Assembly (NCBI GenBank): GCA_049582065.1
Contig: JBAUTF010000091.1
Coordinates: forward strand, 1 to 6,792
Source of the DNA: DATKSS01 sp049582065
GTDB taxonomy: Bacteria > Chloroflexota > Dormibacteria > Dormibacterales > Dormibacteraceae
Reading direction: 5' to 3'
Length of the DNA: 6,792 nucleotides
In this document: piece by piece, positions 1-5,817 of the stretch
Numbering within the stretch: the stretch's first letter is position 1
Layout of the letters: every line of letters begins with the position of its first letter
Program-made: the position numbers and the translations under genes
The notes under the pieces: generated by a model
Databases searched by the model: none
The model's input: the letters and a program-made list of their open reading frames with translations, nothing else
Told to the model about the DNA's origin: nothing

Positions 1-127
1 CAACAAGCACCCCGAGCGACCTGGTGAAGCTCGGCCTGGTCGCCATGAAGCAGCCAGTGCTGGCGCAGATCGTCGCGCAGAGCCAGGCCAACATACCCGT
101 CGCCGGCACCGTGCGGAACCTCGACAC
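1..127. repeat. Terminal direct repeat, copy 1 (circular-contig overlap)
   Basis: Bases 1-127 are identical to 6666-6792 (offset 6665). The repeat lies wholly inside the carboxypeptidase-like gene, and its reading frame continues correctly across the join. An exact 127-bp end overlap is what a de Bruijn assembler with k=127 leaves when it walks round a circle. It is most likely one locus shown twice, not a biological repeat. The implied circle is 6,665 bp. A tandem array of the same unit would give the same signature. Confidence 0.93.
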
Positions 128-599
128 CGCCCTGGGTCAGAGCGGCATCATAGGCATCGAGACCGGAAACGGAGACTTCCTGTACGCCGCCTCCGAAACG
201 CTGGGCGCCTTCACCGTCACCCTCTTCGGCTGCGTGATGGGCCTGGACTCTCTGGACAGCGCCTTCACCGCCGCCAAGACGCTGATCGCGGCCATGCGAC
301 CGGTGGTTAAGGTGGGCCGCGTCCTCTACAAGGACAAGATCGTTGCGAGCTACGATCTGCCTTGGGGGGACCACACGGACCTCTTCGCCACTGACAACGT
401 GGACCTCGTCGAGTGGCCCGGGATGCTCCTGAGGGAGATCGTGCACGCGCCTGCCCTCACCGTCACCCAACCTATCGACCCCGGAACCACCGAGGGCGCC
501 TTGCACATCACTCTGGGTGGGTACACGCTAGACATCTCGCTGACGACCGTGGATGGGCTCTATCCGCCTGGCAGGTTCTGGAAGCTACTCCGTATCTAG
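1..599 (+). CDS. D-alanyl-D-alanine carboxypeptidase-like protein, C-terminal part (continues from 6792)
   Basis: This is the 3' part of the 395-aa S11 homologue. Reading enters in frame at base 3, and the ATG at 24 is internal. The third active-site motif, normally K-T-G in the context GIIGIKTG, reads G-I-I-G-I-E250-T-G, so the lysine is Glu. All three catalytic motifs are therefore altered. The loop after E-T-G is short (NGDFLYAAS). From about residue 295 a beta-rich tail resembles the C-terminal domain of PBP5-type enzymes, so the protein is full length and not truncated. There are no stops or frameshifts, which suggests the frame is under selection despite the lost catalytic residues. It stops at TAG 597-599. 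The family assignment is firm; the loss of activity is inferred from the motifs. Confidence 0.85.
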   Translation, partial: TSTPSDLVKLGLVAMKQPVLAQIVAQSQANIPVAGTVRNLDTALGQSGIIGIETGNGDFLYAASETLGAFTVTLFGCVMGLDSLDSAFTAAKTLIAAMRPVVKVGRVLYKDKIVASYDLPWGDHTDLFATDNVDLVEWPGMLLREIVHAPALTVTQPIDPGTTEGALHITLGGYTLDISLTTVDGLYPPGRFWKLLRI

Positions 600-641
600 T
601 GAGCTGGGCTCAGGCCTGGTGCGGCTACTAGAGGACTCGAA

Positions 642-710
642 AGGACACGAAGGCCGAGCTGATTGAGTTCAGGCGGACCAGAGCGGAAACGCGAGGACAC
701 GAAGGACACG
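642..710. repeat. Short direct repeats AGGACACG
   Basis: AGGACACGAAGG occurs at 642-653 and again at 694-705. A further AGGACACG starts at 703, nine bases after the second copy. The patch follows the stop codon of the carboxypeptidase-like gene and precedes the att1 arm repeats. It may be an accessory-protein binding array or simple local duplication. Confidence 0.5.
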
Positions 711-723
711 CCATGACGGCGCC

Positions 724-759
724 TCGGGACCGTGCGTTTGAAGGAGGCAGAGGTCCCGA
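724..759. repeat. 8-bp inverted repeat next to att1 arm
   Basis: TCGGGACC (724-731) and GGTCCCGA (752-759) are perfect complements separated by 20 bases. The right half runs into the first GACAGCC of the att1 arm at 758. No T-tract follows, so a classical intrinsic terminator for the upstream gene is doubtful. A protein-binding site or weak hairpin is possible. Confidence 0.5.
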
Positions 760-894
760 CAGCCAAGCTGACAGCCATTCTGTCGGACACTGGCAACCGT
801 CAGCGAACGTCCGCGGATCCAAGCTCTCGACTCTTCACCTTGCGCGGACATCGCAGGACACTGGCGGACGCCAGATCCGCGGTCTTCAAAACCG
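758..894 (+). other. att1: recombination-type site (left arm plus core)
   Basis: The core GGTCTTCAAAACCG is at 881-894. To its left GGAC starts at 846, 856 and 866, exactly 10 bp apart and 35, 25 and 15 bases before the core. The arm pair GACAGCC lies at 758-764 and 770-776, 12 bases apart. The same elements occur at att2 at the same offsets (the arm pair within 1 base), and a 44-base stretch through the core aligns there without gaps. To the right of the core the sequence is the 3' half of a tRNA-Sec. The layout resembles core-type and arm-type sites of tyrosine integrases that target tRNA genes. In the nesting model this is the attR of the carboxypeptidase cassette. Confidence 0.6.
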
Positions 895-951
895 TCTGAA
901 GGGCGGTGTTGAGGTGTCCTTGGTGGATTCGACTCCCATCCATCCCCGCCA
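879..951 (+). pseudogene. selC: tRNA-Sec (UCA) 3' half, truncated
   Basis: It starts with anticodon arm GCGGT-CTTCAAA-ACCGT (879-895, anticodon UCA). A long variable arm follows, with AAGGGCG pairing GTGTCCTT including G-U pairs. Next come a T arm around TTCGACT (929-935) and an acceptor 3' strand CCATCCCC, then G and encoded CCA ending at 951. Long variable arm plus UCA anticodon is diagnostic of selenocysteine tRNA. The matching 5' acceptor strand GGGGATGG and a D arm are absent upstream; att1 arm sequence is there instead. The universal G53-C61 pair is A-C here. It is therefore a displaced or carried 3' half and not a working tRNA, as is typical at tRNA integration sites. Confidence 0.75.
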
Positions 952-1178
952 AATTTGGCCGCTGTGACAGCCAAGATGACAAACAGCGGCGGACTCTGGT
1001 GAACGTGGGCGCATCTCGGTGGACGAATGGCCAGCATTTCATAGTCGCCGTCGGACAACGCCTGAACGGAGATGCCGCCGAACTGGTGCCTGCGCGCCGT
1101 AGGCTGAAATCGCCGCAACAGCTGGTCCTGAGGAATGTCGATCCCGGGTCATGGGCGAATCGCCGACTGCCCTGCCAG

Positions 1179-1964
1179 TTAAGAAACGTCCTTCCAAACG
1201 GGCGCCCGCTTTTCGACGAAGGCGGCGATACCTTCCTGGCCGTCAGGAGCGACCGCATTGCAAGAGATCGCCTCGGCCATCAATCGGTATGCCTCCGCCT
1301 GCTTTTCCTCTACCTGACGGTAGAACCCTTCCTTGCCGATTCTCAGCGCATAGGGGCTGAGTTGGGCGAGCTCCTTGACGAGCGCCGTGACTTCGGTCTC
1401 CAGCTGCGGGAGCGGGACGGCCCGGTTGATCAGGCCCCATTTCTCGGCTGTCATCGCGTCGACAAATCGCCCCGTTAGCAGCATCTCCATAGCGTTCTTG
1501 CGGCCCACATTGCGGGCTACGGCTACGCCGGGCGTCGAGCAGAACAGGCCATAGCGAACTCCGGACGTTGCAAAGCGGCAGTCATCGCTTGCTATAGCGA
1601 GGTCGCAAGTGGCGACGAGTTGGCATCCAGCCGCCGTGGCAATCCCGTGTGGCGCAGCGATCACGGGAACCGGGATCGACTGCACAGTGGCCATCAGTTT
1701 GTTGCAGACGGCGAAGATGTCCCGTTCCTCGTCCAGATTCCTGTTCATCATCTCCTTGAGGTCGTGCCCTGCGGAGAATGCCCGGCCGGCTCCTTTGAGC
1801 ACAATCGCGCGCACTTCGGAACGCGCTCCTTGGCGCTCGAGTTCGGACGTGAGCTCCTGCATGAGCCCAGTCGACAGTGGGTTCAGCTGCTGTGGCCGAT
1901 TGAGCGTGATGATCGCCGCCGGAAGCGCATCCTCTACTAACAGATAGTCGAGCGTCGCTGTCAT
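1179..1964 (-). CDS. Enoyl-CoA hydratase/isomerase (crotonase) family protein, ECHDC3-like
   Basis: The 261-aa product is full length for the crotonase family. The oxyanion-hole segment is F-S-A-G-H-D-L (63-69), followed by G-I-A-T-A-A-G-C-Q-L (107-116), then G-L-F-C-S-T-P-G and the C-terminal D-G-Q-E-G-I-A-A-F-V-E-K-R (241-253). These match the ECHDC3-type subgroup, whose acyl-CoA substrate is poorly defined. Both glutamates used by classical enoyl-CoA hydratase are missing: the C-E-L glutamate is Gln115, and the P-E-I position is about Val136. Classical 2-enoyl-CoA hydration is therefore unlikely; CoA-thioester binding is expected. The ATG at 1964 has a strong Shine-Dalgarno, AAGGAGG (complement of 1973-1979). 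It lies 172 bp downstream of the dehydratase on the same strand and may share its transcript. Confidence 0.9.
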   Translation of the reverse strand: MTATLDYLLVEDALPAAIITLNRPQQLNPLSTGLMQELTSELERQGARSEVRAIVLKGAGRAFSAGHDLKEMMNRNLDEERDIFAVCNKLMATVQSIPVPVIAAPHGIATAAGCQLVATCDLAIASDDCRFATSGVRYGLFCSTPGVAVARNVGRKNAMEMLLTGRFVDAMTAEKWGLINRAVPLPQLETEVTALVKELAQLSPYALRIGKEGFYRQVEEKQAEAYRLMAEAISCNAVAPDGQEGIAAFVEKRAPVWKDVS

Positions 1965-2136
1965 TTCACGATCCTCCTTGCCCGGTTCAGTCTAGGTGCG
2001 GCGATGGAAGACCGCGCCAAGGATGCCGTTGGGGGTCCCAAAGGGAGCGTGACTTGCCGACGGCCGCTGGCGGTGCATTCCGATGCCATTAGTCGGCTAA
2101 CGATCGCCTCGACGGTGCACTGCTCAAGCCGTCCTG

Positions 2137-3120
2137 CTACGCGCCCTCTAGCACTGATTTGAGCTGAGGGATCGAGATATTGCCGCCGGTCAATATCAGC
2201 GCAACGCGTTGACCGGCCAACCGATCCCGTAACGCCAGGGCAGCCGCCAAGGCCGCCGCGCCAGCTCCTTCAACGAGGATTCGGTTCTGTGCCAGCAGCA
2301 ATCTAACCGCGGCGGAGATGGCTTCATCAGACACGAGGACGAAGTCGTCGAGCAGCCGCCGCAGGATCCGCTGTGGCAGCTCGAACGAGGTCCTGGTGGC
2401 CAGGCCTTCCGCCCAGGTGCTCGTGGTCGCCTCGACGGGCTTGCCTGCGCGCCACGAGAGGTAGGCAGACGGTGCCTTCTCCGCCTGCACCCCGATCACA
2501 GTGATGCTGGGGTTCACTGTCTTGGCGACGACACAGGCCCCTGCCGCGCCGCTGCCTCCACCTACGGGGACGATGATGACGTCGATCCGCGGTTGTTCGC
2601 TCAGGATCTCAAGCGTGTGGGTGCCAACGCCTGCGATCAAGAGTGGTTCATCGCCCGAGTGTATGTACCGGTAACCTTTGGCCGCCGCCAGCTGCTCGCA
2701 TGCCACTCGCGCTTCGTCGTAGTCAGCTCCGACGAGATTCACGGTAGCCCCAAGCTCCTTCATCGCGTCCACCTTGGCCGCGTTTGCATTCACCGGGGCG
2801 CAGATGATGGCGTCTACTCCAAACAGTCTTGCCGCATACGCGACCGACTGGCCGTGGTTTCCGGTCGAAGCAGCTATCACACCGGCTTCTCGCTCTTGGG
2901 GACTGAGCTGAGAAACGAGGTTGACTCCGCCTCGAACCTTGAACGCTCCGGTTGGAAGATGGAACTCGTGCTTCAAGTAAACGTCCGCGCCGACAATCGC
3001 GCTTATGGCAGCCGACTGACGGAGGGGACTGGGGGCGAGATGCGGCCGAATTCGCACCGCCGCGGCCAGGACATCCGGAAGCGTCGGCTCGACCAATTCA
3101 GCCACGACCCTGTGCCTCAC
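2137..3120 (-). CDS. PLP-dependent threonine/serine dehydratase (ammonia-lyase)
   Basis: The 327-aa product is a fold-type II PLP enzyme without a C-terminal ACT domain, close in length to catabolic TdcB-type dehydratases. The Schiff-base lysine is Lys61 in P-T-G-A-F-K-V-R-G-G. The substrate loop is S-T-G-N-H-G (85-90), the PLP-phosphate loop V-G-G-G-S-G (186-191) and the pyridine-side motif T-G-G-N (311-314). Expected reaction: L-Thr (or L-Ser) to a 2-oxoacid plus ammonia in the cytosol. The Ser in the glycine loop also leaves open a hydroxyectoine-type EutB or hydroxyaspartate lyase; substrate cannot be settled here. The start is uncertain: GTG 3120 has no clear Shine-Dalgarno, while the in-frame GTG at 3105 has GTGAGG upstream. 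With no ACT domain, isoleucine feedback is not expected. Confidence 0.9.
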   Translation of the reverse strand: MRHRVVAELVEPTLPDVLAAAVRIRPHLAPSPLRQSAAISAIVGADVYLKHEFHLPTGAFKVRGGVNLVSQLSPQEREAGVIAASTGNHGQSVAYAARLFGVDAIICAPVNANAAKVDAMKELGATVNLVGADYDEARVACEQLAAAKGYRYIHSGDEPLLIAGVGTHTLEILSEQPRIDVIIVPVGGGSGAAGACVVAKTVNPSITVIGVQAEKAPSAYLSWRAGKPVEATTSTWAEGLATRTSFELPQRILRRLLDDFVLVSDEAISAAVRLLLAQNRILVEGAGAAALAAALALRDRLAGQRVALILTGGNISIPQLKSVLEGA

Positions 3121-3178
3121 TAGTCATGTTCAGCCGGTCCCGCTTCGATTGGGGAGTGTCCCGGCCTATTCGCGCCAT

Positions 3179-3310
3179 CTATGTCAGCGACCTGCGAGCC
3201 CGCTCGATATGCAGGTCAATTCGCTCACGAAGTGGACCGGTAGCACAGACTCCCAGACTCTGAAATCGCTCAACGAACTCTTCGACTGGGATCAGCACAA
3301 CGAGTTTCAT
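3179..3310 (-). CDS. Possible 43-aa small protein upstream of the dehydratase
   Basis: An ATG at 3310 reads to TAG at 3179-3181, giving 43 aa. The start MKLVVLIPVEEFVERF is followed by a charged, probably helical tail (LRERIDLHIERARRSLT). I recognise no family. It has the same orientation as the dehydratase and ends 58 bp before it, so it could be the first gene or a leader of that transcript. The Shine-Dalgarno is weak. A perfect inverted repeat (3337-3359) lies just upstream. The residue order looks protein-like, but the ORF is short enough to arise by chance. Confidence 0.35.
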   Translation of the reverse strand: MKLVVLIPVEEFVERFQSLGVCATGPLRERIDLHIERARRSLT

Positions 3311-3336
3311 AGTGCAGGCCCGCGGTCACACATCTG

Positions 3337-3359
3337 ACCGATAGTCTGTGCTTATCGGT
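3337..3359. promoter_or_regulatory. Inverted repeat ACCGATA-N9-TATCGGT, possible operator
   Basis: ACCGATA (3337-3343) and TATCGGT (3353-3359) are perfect 7-bp complements around 9 bases. The site lies 27 bp upstream of the small - strand ORF and about 220 bp before the dehydratase start. It could be an operator for that transcript, or a hairpin. No convincing -35/-10 pair accompanies it. Confidence 0.4.
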
Positions 3360-3438
3360 AGCACTCGTGAGTTTGGGGGCAAGCAGGGTCCGAGTGTGTG
3401 CGTGGGCAGCAGGGTACGCGGCCAGAAGGCTGCTTCTC

Positions 3439-3662
3439 GACAGCCAAGGTGACAGCCAAGCCGGCGGATGACTGCGGACGAGGGCGGACGATCATGGACG
3501 ACCGCCCTTAGTAATCGAGCCCCGGGCGGACGTTGATGGACATCCCCGGACGATAGCCCCGCGGTCTTCAAAACCGGGGGAGGTCGTCCACTGACGTGCG
3601 CCCAAGATCGCTTTTGTCCACCGACGTCCATTGCATCGACCGAATGACAGCCAATGACGGCC
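3439..3662 (+). other. att2: complete two-armed recombination-type site
   Basis: The core GGTCTTCAAAACCG is at 3563-3576. The left side has GACAGCC at 3439 and 3451 (12 apart) and GGAC at 3528, 3538 and 3548, with three more at 3476, 3486 and 3496, all in 10-bp steps. The right side has GTCC at 3586, 3616 and 3626 on the same 10-bp grid and GACAGCC/GACGGCC at 3646 and 3656 (10 apart). The two sides pair: GGACGA (3548-3553) with TCGTCC (3584-3589), CCCC with GGGG nearer the core, and 3524-3534 with 3593-3603 (nine Watson-Crick pairs, one G-T, one mismatch). It is the only site here with both arm types, so it is the best candidate for an intact attP or circular junction. Confidence 0.6.
3481..3508. 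repeat. Inverted repeat inside att2 left arm
   Basis: AGGGCGG (3481-3487) and CCGCCCT (3502-3508) are perfect complements around a 14-base spacer. The repeat interrupts the 10-bp GGAC series between 3496 and 3528. It may be a binding site for a directionality factor or a small hairpin. Confidence 0.45.
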
Positions 3663-3732
3663 AAGTTGGCCGGGGCGCCCCCTCCTACAAGAAGCCCTGG
3701 TCGGAACCAGCGAAAACGGTGGTGATCCTCCC

Positions 3733-3749
3733 GCGGTTTTCTGAACCGT
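3733..3749 (+). repeat. Anticodon-arm-like hairpin, possible relic att core
   Basis: GCGGT-TTTCTGA-ACCGT has the same 5-bp stem and 7-base loop as the att core, and 10 of 13 core bases are identical (3735-3747). It lacks the 10-bp phased flanks and arm repeats, so it is at most a decayed core. Chance is possible. Confidence 0.3.
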
Positions 3750-3927
3750 TTGGGGACCCGTGTCGCGTCCGCCGCCGCTCGACCGCGCTTGACAGTGCGG
3801 TAGAAGACCGTCTCCTGAACTGCGAGCAGCTGGTGCCTGCAGAGAAAGACAGTCACACCAACGGCTTCTGGTAGGCGATGGCCGTAACGAAATGGACGGT
3901 CATCGCATAGTAGTAATGGGCAGTTTC

Positions 3928-3956
3928 TTGATATGGCCATCGCAATTTGGTATCAA
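3928..3956 (+). promoter_or_regulatory. Sigma-70-like promoter of the ECF sigma operon, with palindromic boxes
   Basis: The -35 box TTGATA (3928-3933) and -10 box TATCAA (3951-3956) are separated by exactly 17 bases. Each is near consensus (5/6 and 4/6). The boxes are exact inverse complements, extended by one base to CTTGATA/TATCAAG (3927-3957). A dimeric regulator could cover both boxes. Transcription would start near 3963 and leave a leader of about 48 nt before the TTG at 4011. Confidence 0.5.
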
Positions 3957-4010
3957 GTGTCGCCGCAGGACAGGAACTGAGGTGCGCCACGGTGCGACCG
4001 CAGGACGTCC

Positions 4011-4544
4011 TTGATCGAGGCCGACCCGCACCCGGCCCTGCTGCCACTGGATGACGAAGTTGCCTTCGCGAACTCCATCGAGCCGCTGCTCCCGATTGCC
4101 TTTCGCCTGGCCCACGGGATGCTGCGCAACCGCGACGACGCTGAGGACGCCGTCCAGGAGGCTGCTATGAAGGCCTGGCGGAAGCGGGCAACCTTTCGCC
4201 CCGGAGCTGAGCCGCGACCTTGGTTTCTGGCGATAGTCGCGAACGAGTGCAAGATGGCCCGGCGCCGTCCCGGGTGGGTCCTATTTGGTCAGCGGAGCCC
4301 CCAAGAAAGGGAGCTGGCATCTGGCATAGAGGTCGGCGACGTGGAGCGGCTGCGATGGGCGCTTTCACGCCTCGACCGCAAGCATCAGCTCGTTCTTGTC
4401 CTGCGCTTCTACCTCGACCTGTCCAACGAAGAGGTGGGGCGGACGCTCGGCATTTCAGCTGCCACCGCGCGGGTCCGCGTGCACCGCGCGATTCGGCGAC
4501 TGCGACCCGTCATCGAGGTGCCGGAGGACTTGAGCGATGGATGA
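4011..4544 (+). CDS. ECF-type RNA polymerase sigma factor
   Basis: The 177-aa product has the two domains of extracytoplasmic-function sigma factors. Sigma region 2 spans about residues 19-88, with the core-binding D-A-E-D-A-V-Q-E-A (43-51) and a basic -10-recognition end (A-R-R-R-P-G-W). Region 4 spans about 114-168, with a helix-turn-helix (S-N-E-E-V-G-R-T-L-G-I-S-A-A-T-A-R-V-R-V-H-R-A). There is no region 1 or 3 and no C-terminal extension, which is usual for the group. It would redirect RNA polymerase to a small regulon; no matching promoter pair is obvious in this window. The start is a TTG (4011) with AGGA upstream. The frame is open only from 3981 and has no earlier plausible start. 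The gene overlaps the next by 8 bp, so the two are translationally coupled. Confidence 0.92.
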   Translation: MIEADPHPALLPLDDEVAFANSIEPLLPIAFRLAHGMLRNRDDAEDAVQEAAMKAWRKRATFRPGAEPRPWFLAIVANECKMARRRPGWVLFGQRSPQERELASGIEVGDVERLRWALSRLDRKHQLVLVLRFYLDLSNEEVGRTLGISAATARVRVHRAIRRLRPVIEVPEDLSDG

Positions 4545-5619
4545 GACCCGCTTTCGATCCCTGATGCACGAGGCGATCGGGGACCAGCCGATGCAGCCAC
4601 GGCTGCCCGCCGCGGTGCGGACACGGTTGACCGAGCCACGGCCCCGTGCCGTGCCTGGCACTCTGGCCCTGCTGGCTGCGGTCTTGCTGACCGTCCTCGT
4701 TGTGGCCGCCCTGGTCGGGCCACGATTGCTCGGCCACGTCCCGCCGGCCGGGACGTCAACTCCGGTGCTCGGCGGGGTCGATCCGTCGAACTGCACGCTG
4801 CCGGTCTACGTCGGATCGGAGGTTGGCTTCGTGGATACGCACACAGAGCGATACACGAAGGACGTGTCCGCCTCGGTGGTCGCCCTCCCCTCCAGCTTCG
4901 CGTCCAGACCGATGTACTACAGCTCGGCCCTCAAGCGCTGGCTGCCGGTCTCGGTCAGCTATATGTCGCCCGACGGCCGCAGCTATGCCTGGATCAGGCT
5001 CCTGCCCGACGGGAGCACCCAGGCCAACTTCAAGACCGCCGAGCTGCATCGGTACGAAGTCGCCACAGGGACCGATCAATTGCTGTGGACAACCACAGTC
5101 TTCTTCATCGTCTGGCGCTGGGACGCGGCCGGCATTCTTGTGAGCGTGCCACCCTCGGGGAGCAATCTCGCCCCCGCAAATTGGTGGCTGGTGGATCCTG
5201 TAACAGGGGCCGCCACGCAGCAGGTCTCATCAAGCCACGCCTCCCTCTACTCCTTCACGCCGCTTGCGGGTGACCCAACGGACATCAGCTTCTCGAGCGT
5301 CGGCGTCAATGCTGAGGGCCACCCGATCTGGTGGTTGTTCACCAACGGCAAGGCGGGCGGGGTTAATTGGGTGTTCTACGAGACCGCGCCGGGCCAGCGG
5401 GTGTTCATCTATCGCGGCTCTAAAGACGACGCGAGCGCCCTCGATCCATTAGCCGCCATGGCCGATTCCACTGGCATCTGGTTCTCCGATTACAGAGACC
5501 CGAATGTGATCCGGCATTGGCAGCAGGGAACAGGACTTCGCAACGTGATGGTCACTGGGTTGCCGGCCGTGGATCAGGGCACCTTTCCCGGGGCCATCCC
5601 CGCCGGCCCTTGCTTCTAA
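4537..5619 (+). CDS. Membrane-anchored extracytoplasmic protein, putative anti-sigma or sensor partner
   Basis: The 360-aa product has a roughly 40-residue cytoplasmic N-terminus, one transmembrane helix at about 41-61 and a large extracytoplasmic domain rich in Trp, Tyr and short beta segments. A TolB/WD-like S-P-D-G (144-147) suggests a beta-propeller-like fold. The only two cysteines, Cys86 and Cys359, bracket that outer domain and could form a disulfide closing it. The N-terminus lacks a recognisable zinc (HxxxCxxC) anti-sigma motif. Its start (ATG 4537) overlaps the sigma gene and has GGAGG (4523-4527) 9 nt upstream. Position, topology and coupling suggest that it senses an envelope signal and restrains the sigma factor. 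This is inference from context; no specific family was recognised. Confidence 0.75.
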   Translation: MDETRFRSLMHEAIGDQPMQPRLPAAVRTRLTEPRPRAVPGTLALLAAVLLTVLVVAALVGPRLLGHVPPAGTSTPVLGGVDPSNCTLPVYVGSEVGFVDTHTERYTKDVSASVVALPSSFASRPMYYSSALKRWLPVSVSYMSPDGRSYAWIRLLPDGSTQANFKTAELHRYEVATGTDQLLWTTTVFFIVWRWDAAGILVSVPPSGSNLAPANWWLVDPVTGAATQQVSSSHASLYSFTPLAGDPTDISFSSVGVNAEGHPIWWLFTNGKAGGVNWVFYETAPGQRVFIYRGSKDDASALDPLAAMADSTGIWFSDYRDPNVIRHWQQGTGLRNVMVTGLPAVDQGTFPGAIPAGPCF

Positions 5620-5747
5620 TCCGATGACCCGTAAGCTACGCCACCTTTACCGGGCCGTCCCGCATGCGTAAGCCCAAATGGCGTCCGTGTCGAACTTGTC
5701 TGTCGTCGGTAACATAGCGGCGTCACCGGAGGACGATCCGGCTGACT

Positions 5748-5772
5748 CCCAAACGGTTAATGGACCGTTGGG
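5748..5772. terminator. Hairpin after the sigma/membrane-protein operon
   Basis: CCCAAACGGT (5748-5757) pairs with ACCGTTGGG (5764-5772): nine base pairs with one bulged A and a 6-base loop. It lies about 130 bp after the stop codon and has no following T-tract, so termination activity is uncertain. It is also close to att3 and could belong to that site. Confidence 0.35.
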
Positions 5773-5777
5773 TTAAG

Positions 5778-5791
5778 GGCCCCTTCGGGCC
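5778..5791. repeat. Second small GC hairpin before att3
   Basis: GGCCC-CTTC-GGGCC is a perfect 5-bp stem with a 4-base loop. It begins 5 bases after the preceding hairpin. It does not fit a tRNA D arm at the right distance from the anticodon-like core at 5818. Confidence 0.4.
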
Positions 5792-5817
5792 GGTTCTGAA
5801 TTCAACACGACCACAAG

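Larger units (their letters stand above)
1..894 (+). mobile_element. Putative att-bounded cassette with the carboxypeptidase-like gene, second part
   Basis: Continuation of the cassette that begins at 5818, ending at the core of att1. It holds the 3' part of the gene and the left arm of att1. Confidence 0.5.
600..1178. other. Non-coding region with cassette end, att1 and tRNA-Sec remnant
   Basis: This 579-bp stretch lies between convergent genes. It holds a short direct-repeat patch (642-710), an inverted repeat (724-759), the left arm and core of att1 (758-894), a tRNA-Sec 3' half (879-951), and a further GACAGCC motif (966-972) followed by a decayed partner (GACAAAC, 978-984). Open frames here on either strand pass through the tRNA and att sequence without recognisable domains, so I call none. 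From 985 to 1178 I see no clear feature. Confidence 0.7.
3121..4010. other. Non-coding region with att2 and divergent promoters
   Basis: This 890-bp stretch separates the - strand metabolic genes from the + strand sigma factor. It holds the possible 43-aa ORF, inverted repeats at 3337-3359 and 3481-3508, att2 (3439-3662), an anticodon-arm-like hairpin (3733-3749) and the sigma promoter (3928-3956). Longer open frames on either strand show no domain and unnatural composition, so I call none. Between about 3750 and 3880 I see nothing defined. Confidence 0.7.

Noticed and set aside
1..127. True terminal repeats of a linear virus or plasmid
   Set aside because: The repeat is exactly 127 bp, lies within a coding frame that continues across the join, and no viral or telomere-type genes are present. 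An assembly overlap explains it more simply.
879..951. A complete functional tRNA gene
   Set aside because: No 5' acceptor strand or D arm lies upstream of 879, and the T stem has a mismatch at the universal closing pair.
669..1258. Two overlapping open frames on the - strand (669-1118 and 800-1258)
   Set aside because: They read antisense through the tRNA-Sec fragment and the att1 arm, have no domain, and one overlaps the end of the crotonase gene. They are translated repeat sequence.
906..1478. A 190-codon + strand frame
   Set aside because: It starts inside the tRNA remnant and runs antisense over the crotonase C-terminus. It is a shadow of a convincing gene.
2593..3123. A 176-codon + strand frame opposite the dehydratase
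   Set aside because: It lies wholly antisense to a gene with clear PLP motifs, so it is a high-GC shadow frame.
3326..3940. A 204-codon - strand frame across att2
   Set aside because: It passes through every repeat of the att site and the inverted repeats. Composition is Arg/Pro-rich without a domain, and it has no good start signal.
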